NCBI GenBank assembly: GCA_030280995.1
Contig: JASXTE010000039.1
Location: forward strand, 1-64,000
Length of the DNA stretch: 64,000 bases
Direction: 5' to 3'
Source: Hemileia vastatrix
Lineage: Eukaryota > Basidiomycota > Pucciniomycetes > Pucciniales > Zaghouaniaceae
Shown in pieces: positions 1 to 9,603 of the stretch. Made by a program: the position numbers and the translations under genes. The notes under the pieces were generated by a model. The model was not told the origin of the DNA. It did not search any database and saw only the letters and a list, made by a program, of their open reading frames with translations. Positions within the stretch are counted from its first letter, which is position 1, and the number at the start of each line of letters is the position of its first letter.

Positions 1-569
1 CCTTCATAGTGCAACATGTCGACCTGACACAATGGTCAACTAAAATTTTTACCAGGCAACTTGTTTTACCCTGGAAATGTCTTCAAGTATGAATTGTCGA
101 GAGTAGAAGATTTTCATTCAACTGGATAAACACCCAAAACGTGATGAATTATCGCATTGGAACCATTTGAACGTTTGAAAGAGTGAACCTGGTGAAAGTG
201 AATTTGGTTGTGAAGAAAATAAAGAAAATAAAGAAAATTACCTGACATAACGAGAAGAAAACAGGCTACGCAGTAAACCAGAGAAGCGAGGAACGTGGAC
301 ACGAGAGACCGGCTGCAAAAAATATTTGGGCTTCGAGGAGCAGAGTGTGAGGCGGGTTCAACGAGAAGGAGAAAGTCGGCGATTGGTGGATAAAGTTGCC
401 TGCCCAGTGTCGGCCATCGAATTTACTTTTGGTCGGGTGTTCGGTGGTAACTTGCAGTCTGGTCTGATCTCCCATCAAGTCGTGTCTCTGGATCTGTCTG
501 TCTGTGTGTGGTGTGTGCTCTGTGCTTTGTGCTTTGTCTTCATCGGTGAAGAAGTTGTCAGTCCTTGCC
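1..569 (+). promoter_or_regulatory. 5' flank and probable 5' UTR of the Hox gene
   Basis: No coding sequence is supported here; the reading frames present have no recognisable protein character. The segment immediately precedes the Hox start codon at 570 and probably holds its leader, perhaps part of its promoter. A TG-rich stretch lies at about 495-540. I see no convincing TATA box and cannot place a transcription start. Confidence 0.35.
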
Positions 570-2680
570 ATGAACTCGTACTTTGATCATTCATCTGGTT
601 TCTACAATCCAGCTCATCAAGCTGCTGCCGAAGCTCAACAAGCAGCCGCTGCTTACCGGTCGTTTTCACAATCATTATCCAACTTCAATACACCACAGAC
701 CACGTATCCTCATCAAGGATCTTGGTCTAATAGTTCGATCGGCCATTCAGAATCTACTAGTCCGTACGTCGATTCCACCTGCAAGTTGTATTACAACGTC
801 ACCCAGCCAAATCAGTACAAGTCAGATTGCAGTCTGGTCAAAGAGACCAATGGCTTCAAGTCACCACCAGAGTCGACATCACATTCCATTCCTGGTAATA
901 CTTCATGGTCTCAACCGATGAGATCATCACAGGTTCCCTCAGTTGGTAATTCATTCGATCCATCCAACTGTTCCTCGCGAAACGACTCATGCACAGCTTG
1001 CTACGTCAGCCCTGGTAGTGTCACACAAGGTAATTGTCACATTTTCATTTGTCTCGTCATTGTTATGCTTGTTATTAAAATTATCTTGTGGATAAGCAGT
1101 CAACTTGAAGTCTTCTCAAGTTTGTTCGCTTTTATGTGAGACACTTCCTTTAGGTGGTAGAGCCAATCACGTGTTAATATACGACAGGTGTTTATGTCAC
1201 CGTTTACCTGACACAAGTGACGGATTTAATGTGCCATTTAAAATTACTATTGCATAGAGAGAAAGTTTAAGATGGTAATTTCTTCTGTGACCACTGGAAT
1301 TCATGTTAAATGTTGAATATTCTGTGCGGACGGAGAATGTAGAGAGCTCATTTGGTATGTGCCAGTTGGATATTTCGCAGTTGTCAGTCTTCACCAGTTG
1401 GCTCTTGGCTCTTGGCTTTTGCCACTTACCACGAACTCAGTATCGAGGGTCACTTCGGTTGTTCCTTGTTGGTCTCTTCCTTCTTTTCCTCTCTCTCTAT
1501 TTTTTTCCTTTAGCTCTTTTCCTTTACTTCTAGTTGCTCTTGTTGGTCTTATTGGTCTTTTTGGTCTTATTGGTCTTATTGGTCTTATTGGTCTTGTTCG
1601 TCTTATCCGTCTTGCCCCATCTCCACCCCCTCCCTGGCCAACCGAATACTAAAAGTTTTTACGAGCTTTTTCTTACCCAGTGTCTAATGCACAGTCAGCT
1701 GGCTAAAGAGGGACAGACAACAATGAAAGGGATTCGTTTATATTCGAACTTGCAGTCACGGTAGAAGTTGAGATGCTTTTATGACCGAGCTGCTGTTGCT
1801 TGTGAGAGACTATACTTGCACTTTACATCACATGCAGACAGAAAGAAAGGAAGAGAGAGAGAGAGGAAAAGACTAGAATAAGAGACGGAAAAGCGGCTTC
1901 GGTATTCTTAATTCTCTTTCTGGCCTCCTTGCTTCTTCTAGCCAACTGTCCGCTCTTCCTTTTTCTCTTTTCTTCTCTCTCTCTCTCTCTCTCTCAGGCC
2001 TCTTTCTGTCAATCAAGTCTCCTCTCCACTAATATAACTTTCATTACAGAGCGGCCTATTACTTCATTCTGACCCTCGTTCATGTCTTCCTTTCTTTATT
2101 CCTCTCTGCTTTTACGACAAAAAGCTGATGTTTCCACTTGCAGCAACACTTCAACAACAACAATCGGCAGCAGCAGCAGCAGTTCTTCACCATCATCATG
2201 CAGCGATATTGGCATCAAATGCAGCAGCAGCATCTGTACATCATCATGGACCCACTGGACTGGCCTCCATCGGTCAATGGACCTGGTTCTTTGTCAACAC
2301 CCCAATGGATCTTCTGGTTCATCTTCCATCAACAGTAACATCATCAGTGGAGCAGGTACATCCACCATCAGTACAAACGGATGTGGTGTGTCCATGAGGA
2401 AAAAGCGAAAACCTTACTCCAAGTTTCAGACACTAGAACTCGAAAAGGAATTTCTCTTCAACGCCTACGTGTCCAAACAAAAAAGATGGGAACTCGCTCG
2501 AAATCTCAACCTTACTGAAAGGACAAGTAAAATTCTGGTTTTCAAAATCGACGAATGAAATCTAAAAAGGCAAATCAAAGAAGATTGGCCTAGAAGTTTA
2601 AAACAAGCAGCTGCTAATGGAAACACAACCTGATCAATCTGATCGTAGTCATTCAATTGCACAAGCATTTTGAGAGTAAA
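570..2680 (+). CDS. Abd-B: Hox gene: Ubx-like amino terminus spliced to an Abd-B-type homeodomain
   Basis: Hox transcription factor. Exon 1 (570-1029) starts [13 protein letters not shown], followed by an AAAAYR stretch, STCKLYY, YKSDC and KETNGF. This order matches the known start of arthropod Ultrabithorax. It ends in a GT donor after one base of a codon. An acceptor at 2141-2143 restores the frame exactly, giving exon 2 (from 2144) with poly-Gln, poly-Ala and His runs. The homeodomain begins near 2397 ([19 protein letters not shown], then [17 protein letters not shown]), which is diagnostic of Abd-B. Exon 2 is broken by single-base insertions near 2268, in the CCCC at 2300-2303, near 2522, 2541, 2589, 2630 and 2671. 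Reading through them gives helix 3 with WFQNRRMK. No YPWM motif is seen. A donor follows at 2681. The symbol rests on the homeodomain. Whether the two exons belong to one transcript is inferred from the phase match only. Confidence 0.72.
1541..1614 (+). repeat. 9-bp tandem repeat (attggtctt) in the Hox intron
   Basis: About eight imperfect copies of a 9-bp unit, attggtctt, lie inside the intron between the two Hox exons. The apparent Leu/Ile/Gly-rich peptides in this stretch come from the repeat and are not protein. A CT microsatellite follows at about 1975-1997. Confidence 0.8.
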
Positions 2681-2722
2681 GTAAGTGTCTATAGGTTATT
2701 GTTCGCAAATGGCTGAGCGCAG

Positions 2723-2933
2723 CTCACACCGAGACGGATGAAGAGAGAGGATGCGGGCAAACTGTTCACAATGGTTGCCGGTCCATCTGAACCAATCAGC
2801 GTACACAGCGTGCCCAGTTCTCTCCCATATTCCTCTCTTCCTGTTGGCTCGTGACATTGGGAGTGGTTTACCAGTTTTGGTGGTTCCTACGCCACAGATG
2901 GCACCAAATGTAGCAACAAGCCAAAAGAACTAA
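2723..2933 (+). CDS. Possible third exon of the Hox gene (Ser/Pro-rich tail)
   Basis: A strong donor (AAA|GTAAGT) at 2681 and an AG at 2721-2722 would define a very short intron of about 42 bp. The following sequence then reads in phase as a basic start (LTPRRMKRED) and a Ser/Pro-rich tail. It needs one further single-base insertion near 2863 and ends at the TAA at 2931-2933. Ser/Pro-rich C-terminal tails are compatible with Abd-B proteins but not diagnostic. The intron is unusually short, so this could instead be 3' UTR. Confidence 0.3.
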
Positions 2934-3703
2934 TTTTCCACCAAACCGCATCCTGTAAGACCACTTTCCACCTCAGAGTACGGCGACATCATCTTTGATT
3001 AAACAGTCTAATTATCTCTGCTGGATGCTTTTGCATCATCTTCAAGTAATTGTTGAATTAGTTTCTCCACGTAATACTCATCACCACCAGTAAGACCGGA
3101 CTCAGGTCAATGCTACTTTCCTTGTACATTTTCCTCTTTTCTCATCACTCGACTATAATTACAGTTTATGTGACAATGTGCCATAAAACAAAACTAATTG
3201 CTCCACATGTCACCCGCTAGAGTGTAAACTATGCTTTTTCAATCATTAAATCTGTCAACACACCCGATTGTATCATCTATTTTTGTTGTTTTATAAAAAT
3301 ACCCGATTTCCATCCAAACTCACGTGAACCATTAAATATTTGCCAATTGCTTCAGTTAAATCGCAATTCATGTTGCCGAAGAAAGAGTTGAACAAGAGTT
3401 GTCAAGAAGTTTTATTATTTGGACCGATTTAATTCATTTTTCTCTGTCCGATAAGAAAAAAAATGATTTGACTGGGGGACACCACTGATACCATTAAAGA
3501 GTAATTAGGCTAAACAACTGTAAGAACAACGACAGAGATCTTACTCGGTCCTTCAAGAAAGATTTTAAAGACAATGCCGAGCAATACTTATCAGCTGAGT
3601 GCGCAGTAACAATTGCAATAACGGGTATTTAATCAAAGAGAGAAATGCAACTGGCAGTCAGCTGTTAACTTGATTGATTGTTGTAACCGAGATTTTAATC
3701 GAA
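2934..3703. other. Gene-free stretch after the Hox gene
   Basis: AT-rich sequence, probably Hox 3' UTR followed by intergenic DNA. A CATAAAAC stretch near 3182 might act as a weak polyadenylation signal. I find no supported coding sequence. Confidence 0.4.
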
Positions 3704-4395
3704 ATGATAAAGACAGGCTTGTCGATCATATTCTTCTATGGTATTTTATACCATGTACAATGCACATCTGCAATCTCCAAACAAGGTGAGGAGAACATTT
3801 TAACAAGCACAGCCGGAAGGCACCATCAATCGGAAGTGGTCGACATTCAAACTAATTTTACGACATTTTCAACACTTCAGTATTATCATTTGAGTACTCA
3901 ACTGTCAATGACACAAAAAAACAAATCAAATGAAGATGAGAGAAAAAATTGGATTAGAAACTTTGTCAATCAAAAACATGCTGCAAATAGAGGGTAAGTG
4001 ATAAACTTAAACTTATTTGGTAAATAAATTAATCAATTTAAAATTATAGTTACCAAGTTTGATTGCTTGGAAAGGACGACTTTCACAATCACGATTGGTA
4101 TTTGATAGACATCAAGAACAAAGGAGAAATCGTTCATGATGGCCAAACTTACTACTGGTGGGTCTTCAAATGTGGTTACTTTGACAACACTGGTAATGAT
4201 GCATCTCCCTACTGGTCGTACAGTGGCCTTTGTTGGCGTAAGAAAAGAAATACAAAAGTTATCTTCAAGAGTTTTGATTGTCCAGAAAAGATGTTACAGA
4301 AATCGCAAAATCACAAGGTCTACTCCCAATGCCCGATGGTGTTGTTGACTGTGTATGATGATATAAAAAACTATCATTTTAGCTCAAAAGAGTAA
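3704..4395 (+). CDS. Small secreted protein of unknown family, two exons
   Basis: Exon 1 (3704-3993) starts with a clear signal peptide (MIKTGLSIIFFYGILYH, cut near VQCTS) followed by a polar region with N-glycosylation sequons. It ends in a good donor (GG|GTAAGT). The acceptor at 4048-4049 opens exon 2, which is rich in Trp, Tyr and Cys (WYLIDI, YYWWVFKCGYF, SYSGLCW, FDCPEKM) and ends at TAA 4393-4395. Direct splicing meets a TGA at 4060, so one indel or an undetected splice choice is needed; indels are common in the neighbouring genes. Three cysteines (KC, LC, DC) stand out in the conserved-looking part, with a fourth (QC) further on. I do not recognise the family. Extracellular location is inferred from the signal peptide. 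Confidence 0.55.
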
Positions 4396-4493
4396 TTTTA
4401 TCGCCGTTACAACCTTCCTTAACCATGAAGATGTATAATTTTGATTATAAACTGATGGTGAATGCAATTGAATAATTTTCTTGTTAATTTCAG

Positions 4494-5411
4494 TCAAAAA
4501 GATTAGCGCTTTCTCTTCTGACTACTCTTCATCACCAGGTGACTCTCATTCCCCAAGTTCGATTTTGAGCAAACACATGTCAGAATCATTGAATCTGATT
4601 GCCAATTACGAATCTGATGATGATGGTGATGTTGGGTTACCAGAAGTAAATGTTGAAACAGATCAAGAATATCATCTGAAGTAACTTGCCTGGTCAAGGC
4701 TCTTGTAAATCGTGTAGTTATCAAAGTCGACGAGGAATCTTTTTCAACTTACCGAACCACGTGCGATGATCACGAGCTTCATTTATCTTCTACTGATTCT
4801 CCTCCCTCTCATGGTCACTAGCAAGTGATGATGATTCTGATCAAGATGACGATTATAATTCAAACCAAAAAGATGGCACTAAATCGAAGCATTTTTTTGT
4901 ACCTAAAACAAAAGGTGAACTTGACTTGGATGATTTGCCGCCAATTCAGCAATTGGACATGAATGTCAGTCCAGAAAATTTAGTACATCTTGGAAGAGTA
5001 ATCACTATTGTAGATAGACTGGTATCCATTGTATCTTTTAAAAATTTGCCAGCATTAGATTTAGACTCTGCATTGTTTATGAAGTGTGGCCGACCGCTAG
5101 GAAACTGTTTTTGATGTTTTTGGTCCGGTGAGTCAACCAATTTACGTCATTCGATTCAATTCTACCGAAGAAAATCAAATCTTATGGCGTAGAAGTTGAC
5201 ATGCCTGTCTACTTTGTTCCTACTTTGGGTGAACAACTGACCAAGTTTGTCTTTATCCAATCAGCTGATGCAAACAAAAGGCTCTGACGCGTCATGGGAA
5301 CATAATAATGAACCTCCTGATTCATGTAGAGACTATTCGGACGATGAAGAAGAAAGGATGGCCAAAAAGCAATCCTTGGCAAAAAAAAGGACACAAGCTA
5401 ATACCGAATGA
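4494..5411 (+). CDS. NAF1: NAF1, H/ACA snoRNP assembly factor
   Basis: NAF1 is the nuclear chaperone that binds dyskerin and is later replaced by GAR1 in H/ACA ribonucleoproteins. The core Gar1/Naf1 domain is visible at about 4925-5290: DDLPPIQQLDMNVSPENLVHLG, then SIVSFKNLPALDLDS, GRPLGN, FDVFGPVSQPIYVIRFNS, VDMPVYFVPTL and KFVFIQSADANK. It is followed by the family's KGSDASWE and DYSDDEEE segment. The N-terminal part is Ser/Asp-rich, as usual for the family. The frame changes several times (near 4683, 4820, 5105, 5190 and 5280), each by an indel, with conserved protein on both sides. The acceptor at 4491-4493 marks the first recognised exon; the start codon is not resolved. The gene converges on the proteasome gene, with 70 bp between stops. 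Confidence 0.82.
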
Positions 5412-5481
5412 CAAGTGAAATTTTTCAATGTATAAAAAATTATTGATGACTTGAGTAAAAATTTTATTCACTCCAGATCGA

Positions 5482-6244
5482 TTAAGCAATATTTGCAAGA
5501 TAGTCTTTCACCTCAGAAGGTGCTAACCTTCGAAAACCATCTTTGCTGCAGGACACCAATTTCGATGTTGTCAGGTGTCATTTGACCCTCAAAACCTTCT
5601 TTCAATGTAAGGAATTGCCGTGTGAATTGCATCTTCCAATTCCAAATCTTCACTATAACGTTTTTCCAGAAAATTTTACCATTGACGTAATTTTTACCCA
5701 TGGCTGTTGCTTTCCAAGCAAAATAGGCTCCTGATGGATCACACTGGAACAAAGCCGGTTTTTCATCGTCAAAACCAATAATCAACAATGAAACGCCAAA
5801 AGGACGAACACCACCACTCTGAGTATATTCTTGCATGATAGTTGCTACCTTTTGAACAAGTTGAACAGTTGGAATAGGCTCATCGTAGGCAAGAAAATAT
5901 TGTTGAGCAATTTTTCGAGCACGGCGAACGAGAAGGCGAAAATCAGGACCCATCCCACTGTAAACCATTCCAATGTGATTGTAAATCTTCTCAACTTTGA
6001 ATGTACTATGTTCTTCGAAAAGGACACTCTGTGCTTCTTTTCAGTAGCAATGACAGCACCATTTGTTGCCTTAATACCAACTGATGAAGCACCGGCGGCA
6101 ACAGCTGCAAGAGCATATTCAATTTGAACCAATTTACCTGAAGGACTGTAGTTTTTTTTTCATTAAAAAAAAGGATATTTTGATTGACCATTAACCTTAC
6201 CTAAATGTTGTCAATGAAAAACTGTATCTTTCACCTCCACTCAT
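5482..6244 (-). CDS. PSMA2: Proteasome subunit alpha type-2
   Basis: An outer-ring alpha subunit of the 20S proteasome, essential for protein turnover in cytosol and nucleus. Exon 1 (6244-6201) encodes [15 protein letters not shown] 55-bp intron follows, and exon 2 (6145-5482) gives [20 protein letters not shown], the alpha-type N-terminal signature. Then come [75 protein letters not shown] and a tail like [14 protein letters not shown]. Length fits the family (about 234 aa). Four indels break the frame: a base missing in a T run near 6029, one missing near 5658, one extra near 5609 and one extra near 5552. An AATAAA just past the stop (minus strand, about 5462-5467) could serve polyadenylation. 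Confidence 0.9.
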
Positions 6245-6739
6245 GTTGATTTAATTATCCTTAATTTGATAAAATTGACAAAATAATCCTGATCAAAAGA
6301 ATCGATGAAGAACAAGAAAAAAGCTGATTCACACTCAATCTCACAATTGAGGGATCGTCTACTCACAAACACCAGCTTTGGTTGTACAGATTCACGTGGT
6401 GGTATCGATGGCTACTCCATCTTTCATCGAGTAAACATGATGAAAAATTCCAATTTGAAAAATATACAATTGTAAATTACAATAACATACTAGATGTAAG
6501 ATAAAAATTGAAAACTATCTATTAAAAATTCAAAATTTAACCTATTTATGGAAATCAATAGGTTATAATGAACATTAATGTAGAGGTCGCAGGGACAACC
6601 TAACAAAAATTTCAGCATTATCATACCATGTTGAGACAAACAGCTGATAGAGGGCTGATCACGCTTTCGACAGACTGGTGCGAGACCTTTTGGGTCCACA
6701 TCTGTACAATGTCACAAATGCAAAAATGAATCATCGTCT
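6245..6739. other. Spacer between the proteasome and carrier genes, with a 56-codon reading frame
   Basis: The two flanking genes diverge from this stretch, so it should contain both promoters. A short plus-strand frame at 6305-6475 (starts MKNKKKADSHS) has no recognised relatives. It may be chance, or an N-terminal exon blurred by indels. Nothing else is supported. Confidence 0.3.
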
Positions 6740-7930
6740 TTGGACGATCCTAATTATGAAGTTACACCAAGTCAACTATTAATGTCATCATGGATGGGAG
6801 CAATGGTTACATCTACTCTTGGTTTGTATATTGTTTTGATATTTTTGACCTATCCTGACCTTTCAAATCTACCGATTGCATCATTAAAATATGTTTTTAT
6901 TCTTTTTCCTACAGTTACCCCATTGGACGTGATAAAAGTTCGACTTCAATCACAGCAAAAAGATACGATAAAGAAAGTATGTTATCCCTATTGTTTTAAT
7001 ATTAGGGAACATATTTGTCATTGTAGTGGAAACGGAATTGATGCACCATTTCGGCGCTTAAATGCTTGTGCAATCAATTCCTCCAGGCTATAAATCCATA
7101 TACAATGCCTAAAGCTTTCAGTGGAACTGTGGAAGCATTTTCCAAAATACTCCGCAATGAAGGAATCCGATCTCTGTGGTCAGGATTGTCGACAGCTTAC
7201 CTCATGTCCATACCTTCTACTATGATTTATTTTGTGCTTTACGATTCTTCAAGAGTTAAATTATCGAAAATGTATGGACATAATCCTAAGACCCTCCACT
7301 TTGGATATCAGGCGTTGCTGGTGTTACATCTAGAGCAGCAACAGCTACATTAATTAGTCCTTTGGGAACTGATTAGAACCAAAATTCAATCTGAAAACAT
7401 TTCCTACGTCCAGGTTGGCCAAGCCATCAAGGTATCTGTAAAAAACCATGGTATCTTTCTCTATGGCGAGGATTAGCACCTACTTTGATGAGAGACATAC
7501 CATTTTACTGGCAATTTATTGGCTTAATTATGAATTCTACAAAAAACAATTCAATCAAACGAGTCCGACATTTTACTTCAGTTTTGTGGCTGGTGCAACT
7601 GCAGGTGCAATTGCTGCGACACTAACGTTGCCTTTCGATTTGGTTAAGGACTCATCGTCAAATAGAATTGAGTGAAAAAGAACCCTTTAGAACAGATAAG
7701 AAAAAATTGTTTAGCAAAGAAACATCGACCCTGGCGATAATGAAGAAAATTCACTCGCAACACGGGTGTATCGGGACTATTTGCTGGATTAGTTCCGAGA
7801 GTGATCAAATCAGCACCGGCTTGTGCAACTATGATCAGCACATACGAATATGGCAAATGTTTTTTTTCGTGAATTCAATTCTTCTCAACAGTCTTTCAGT
7901 GATTTTATAATCGACAAAGTCCATCAATAA
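6740..7930 (+). CDS. SLC25A40: Mitochondrial carrier, SLC25A39/40 type
   Basis: An inner-membrane carrier of the SLC25A39/40 branch, known for mitochondrial glutathione import. The first exon reads [22 protein letters not shown] 93-bp intron (6822-6914) then gives [16 protein letters not shown], the first PxD carrier signature. A second intron (6977-7026) follows. Later segments match family order: [33 protein letters not shown], the second repeat ([15 protein letters not shown], read across indels), [14 protein letters not shown], the third signature LTLPFDLVK and the ending [17 protein letters not shown], then MISTYEYGK. At least five indels interrupt the frame. The 5' end is unresolved: no in-frame ATG precedes the first recognised exon. 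The stop at 7928-7930 overlaps an AATAAA at 7930-7935. The 39-versus-40 assignment is uncertain. Confidence 0.8.
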
Positions 7931-8085
7931 TAAATAATATTGATCTCCAAGTGGTTCCTTTTCCAATTTGTCTACTATGAATCAGTGAGTCAACGAGTGA
8001 AAAAGTTTTGTTTTCTACAATCAGGTCAGCATCTCGTGTCCACATTTTTCCTCAATTAAGCGAAATTTTGGGTACTTTGAGATAC

Positions 8086-8846
8086 TCAACAGACTCCTGG
8101 GATTTCCCTGTCGCCTACAAGAAGGGAATAGATGATTCCTTCTCTTCCTTGCCTGAACTAATGGTCCGAATTCGTGCATTAACTTCTGGACATTCTCGCA
8201 GTACGATTGTGATTTCAGTTCCTTCGTCTACGAAGTCAGCCTTTGTTTCCTCCTTTGTTCCATTGATCCATACATCGAGTGAGTCCTTTTCTGATGACAG
8301 ATGAGGTCAAACGTTAGTGGCTCATCTTCAATCGTATTGATGCATTGAAGCAATCTGCACAAGTCATCTCGAAAAGGGTAACTGGATCAGGCCATGCTAA
8401 CACTTACCCAGTGCAACTGTGAAACTGTTTATTGTTTTCTGTAAAATGCCAAGTTTTGATCAGCTTGACTTGGTGTTCCTTGAATTTCTTGAGTTGTTTG
8501 CCATCGACAAAGAGTGTGTAGTCATAGGAAAAACCACGAGATACATCAATCACTATTTCGCACTTGACTTGACCGTCGAGTATGGCGAACCTTTCACATC
8601 CAACCAACTTGAACATCCATTCTCTTCGTAATATTTCCTTGGTTATTTAAGAGAAAAAGTAAATTTCCACAGACAATCAGCTTGCAATGTAAATGATTAC
8701 ATCAACCTTACCTTACCATCAACACGAACAACTCTCCTTACCAGTGGTCGTGCCATGTTCGAATTCGATTCGATGCTTTTGCCCGAGATATGGAACTTCC
8801 CATGTCCGCAACTAAATCTGATTGATGGTTTGAATCGGCTGACATT
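8086..8846 (-). CDS. FAIM: Fas apoptotic inhibitory molecule 1 (FAIM)
   Basis: FAIM is a soluble cytosolic protein linked in animals to resistance to apoptosis and protein aggregation. Three exons are visible: 8846-8712 (MSADSNHQSDLVAD, then WEVPYLGQKHRIEFEHGTT and VVRVDGK), 8637-8408 (EILRREWMFKLVG, FSYDYTLFVDGKQLKKF) and 8290-8086 (EKDSLDVWINGTK, ADFVDEGTEITI, ARIRTISSGK, REGIIYSLL, REIPGVC). Introns are 74 and 117 bp with GT-AG ends, and the second joins in phase once a nearby extra base is allowed. Motif order and length match the family throughout. At least four indels disturb the frame (near 8803, 8735, 8419 and 8142). The gene converges on the carrier gene, with 155 bp between stops. 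Confidence 0.85.
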
Positions 8847-9603
8847 TTTCTGTCAGTTTGTCCCCTGACAGCGGACAAGTCGCTAAGACAGTCACAGGCA
8901 CACAATTAAGGAACTTTTTATTGGAATTTCGATCGGAGGTCGTATCGATTTCAACCTCAGATTGTTAGTTGCAATTAAATAATTGACCAGTTGTAATCAG
9001 ACAACTTAATCAGAATAAAAAAATGTACAAAGTGTTAAAAGGTGATGATGAATTTCTTGTATTTCGTTTTGTTGTGCATGTCCTCACCTGGTTGTCAAGA
9101 GAACAGTAAAAACAGTTCGTCATGAGCACACACCAGTAAAAAGTTTTACCCAGCAAGTGCCACCTTACGAGTTGGATGATTACCTTTAATATTTTGTTCG
9201 TACCTTTGGCTGTGGTGGACCGCACTTGTTGGGCCATGTGAATGTGCTTTCTCTCTTCCTTTCTCTTTTATTGATCGACCAAGTTGACTTTCATTGGCTG
9301 TCTCGGTTGTAAAGCGCGATCCTCGGCGAGCCGTGCGAGTGTTCACTTGTCATGCCTGGCAAGAACTTTAACCAGTTCGACGCTATCCATGCGACTGGGT
9401 GACTTGACTGTTTTACTCCTTCATCATCGAGTCTATCTGTGAGTTGGGCAGTGACACACACTTTGACGGCCCATACAATCATCTTCACTGACAAAATAAT
9501 ACCAAAAGTGACATCGCGAGTGTCCACACCACAGACCAGTCGTGGTATTTTCTGCTATTAACTGGCTGTCCAAATGTTCACTCTTTCTTGTTCCATCTGC
9601 AAG
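8847..9603. promoter_or_regulatory. Divergent upstream region between FAIM and the EB-module gene
   Basis: FAIM is transcribed leftwards and the membrane-protein gene rightwards from this stretch, so it probably holds both promoters. A minus-strand frame beginning MAQQVRSTTAKGTNK at 9237 is followed by a possible donor near 9183, so a small undetected exon is conceivable. I cannot link it to any gene. Confidence 0.3.

Noticed and set aside
266..571. Minus-strand 101-codon frame upstream of the Hox gene
   Set aside because: It overlaps the Hox leader in antisense, has no domain and looks like chance.
1303..1764. Overlapping frames with Leu/Ile/Gly repeats inside the Hox intron
   Set aside because: They are translations of a 9-bp tandem repeat in several frames, which no real protein would show.
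9291..9527. Minus-strand frame with a short hydrophobic segment in the FAIM/EB-gene spacer
   Set aside because: It starts at a non-ATG codon, has no donor or acceptor support and no family.
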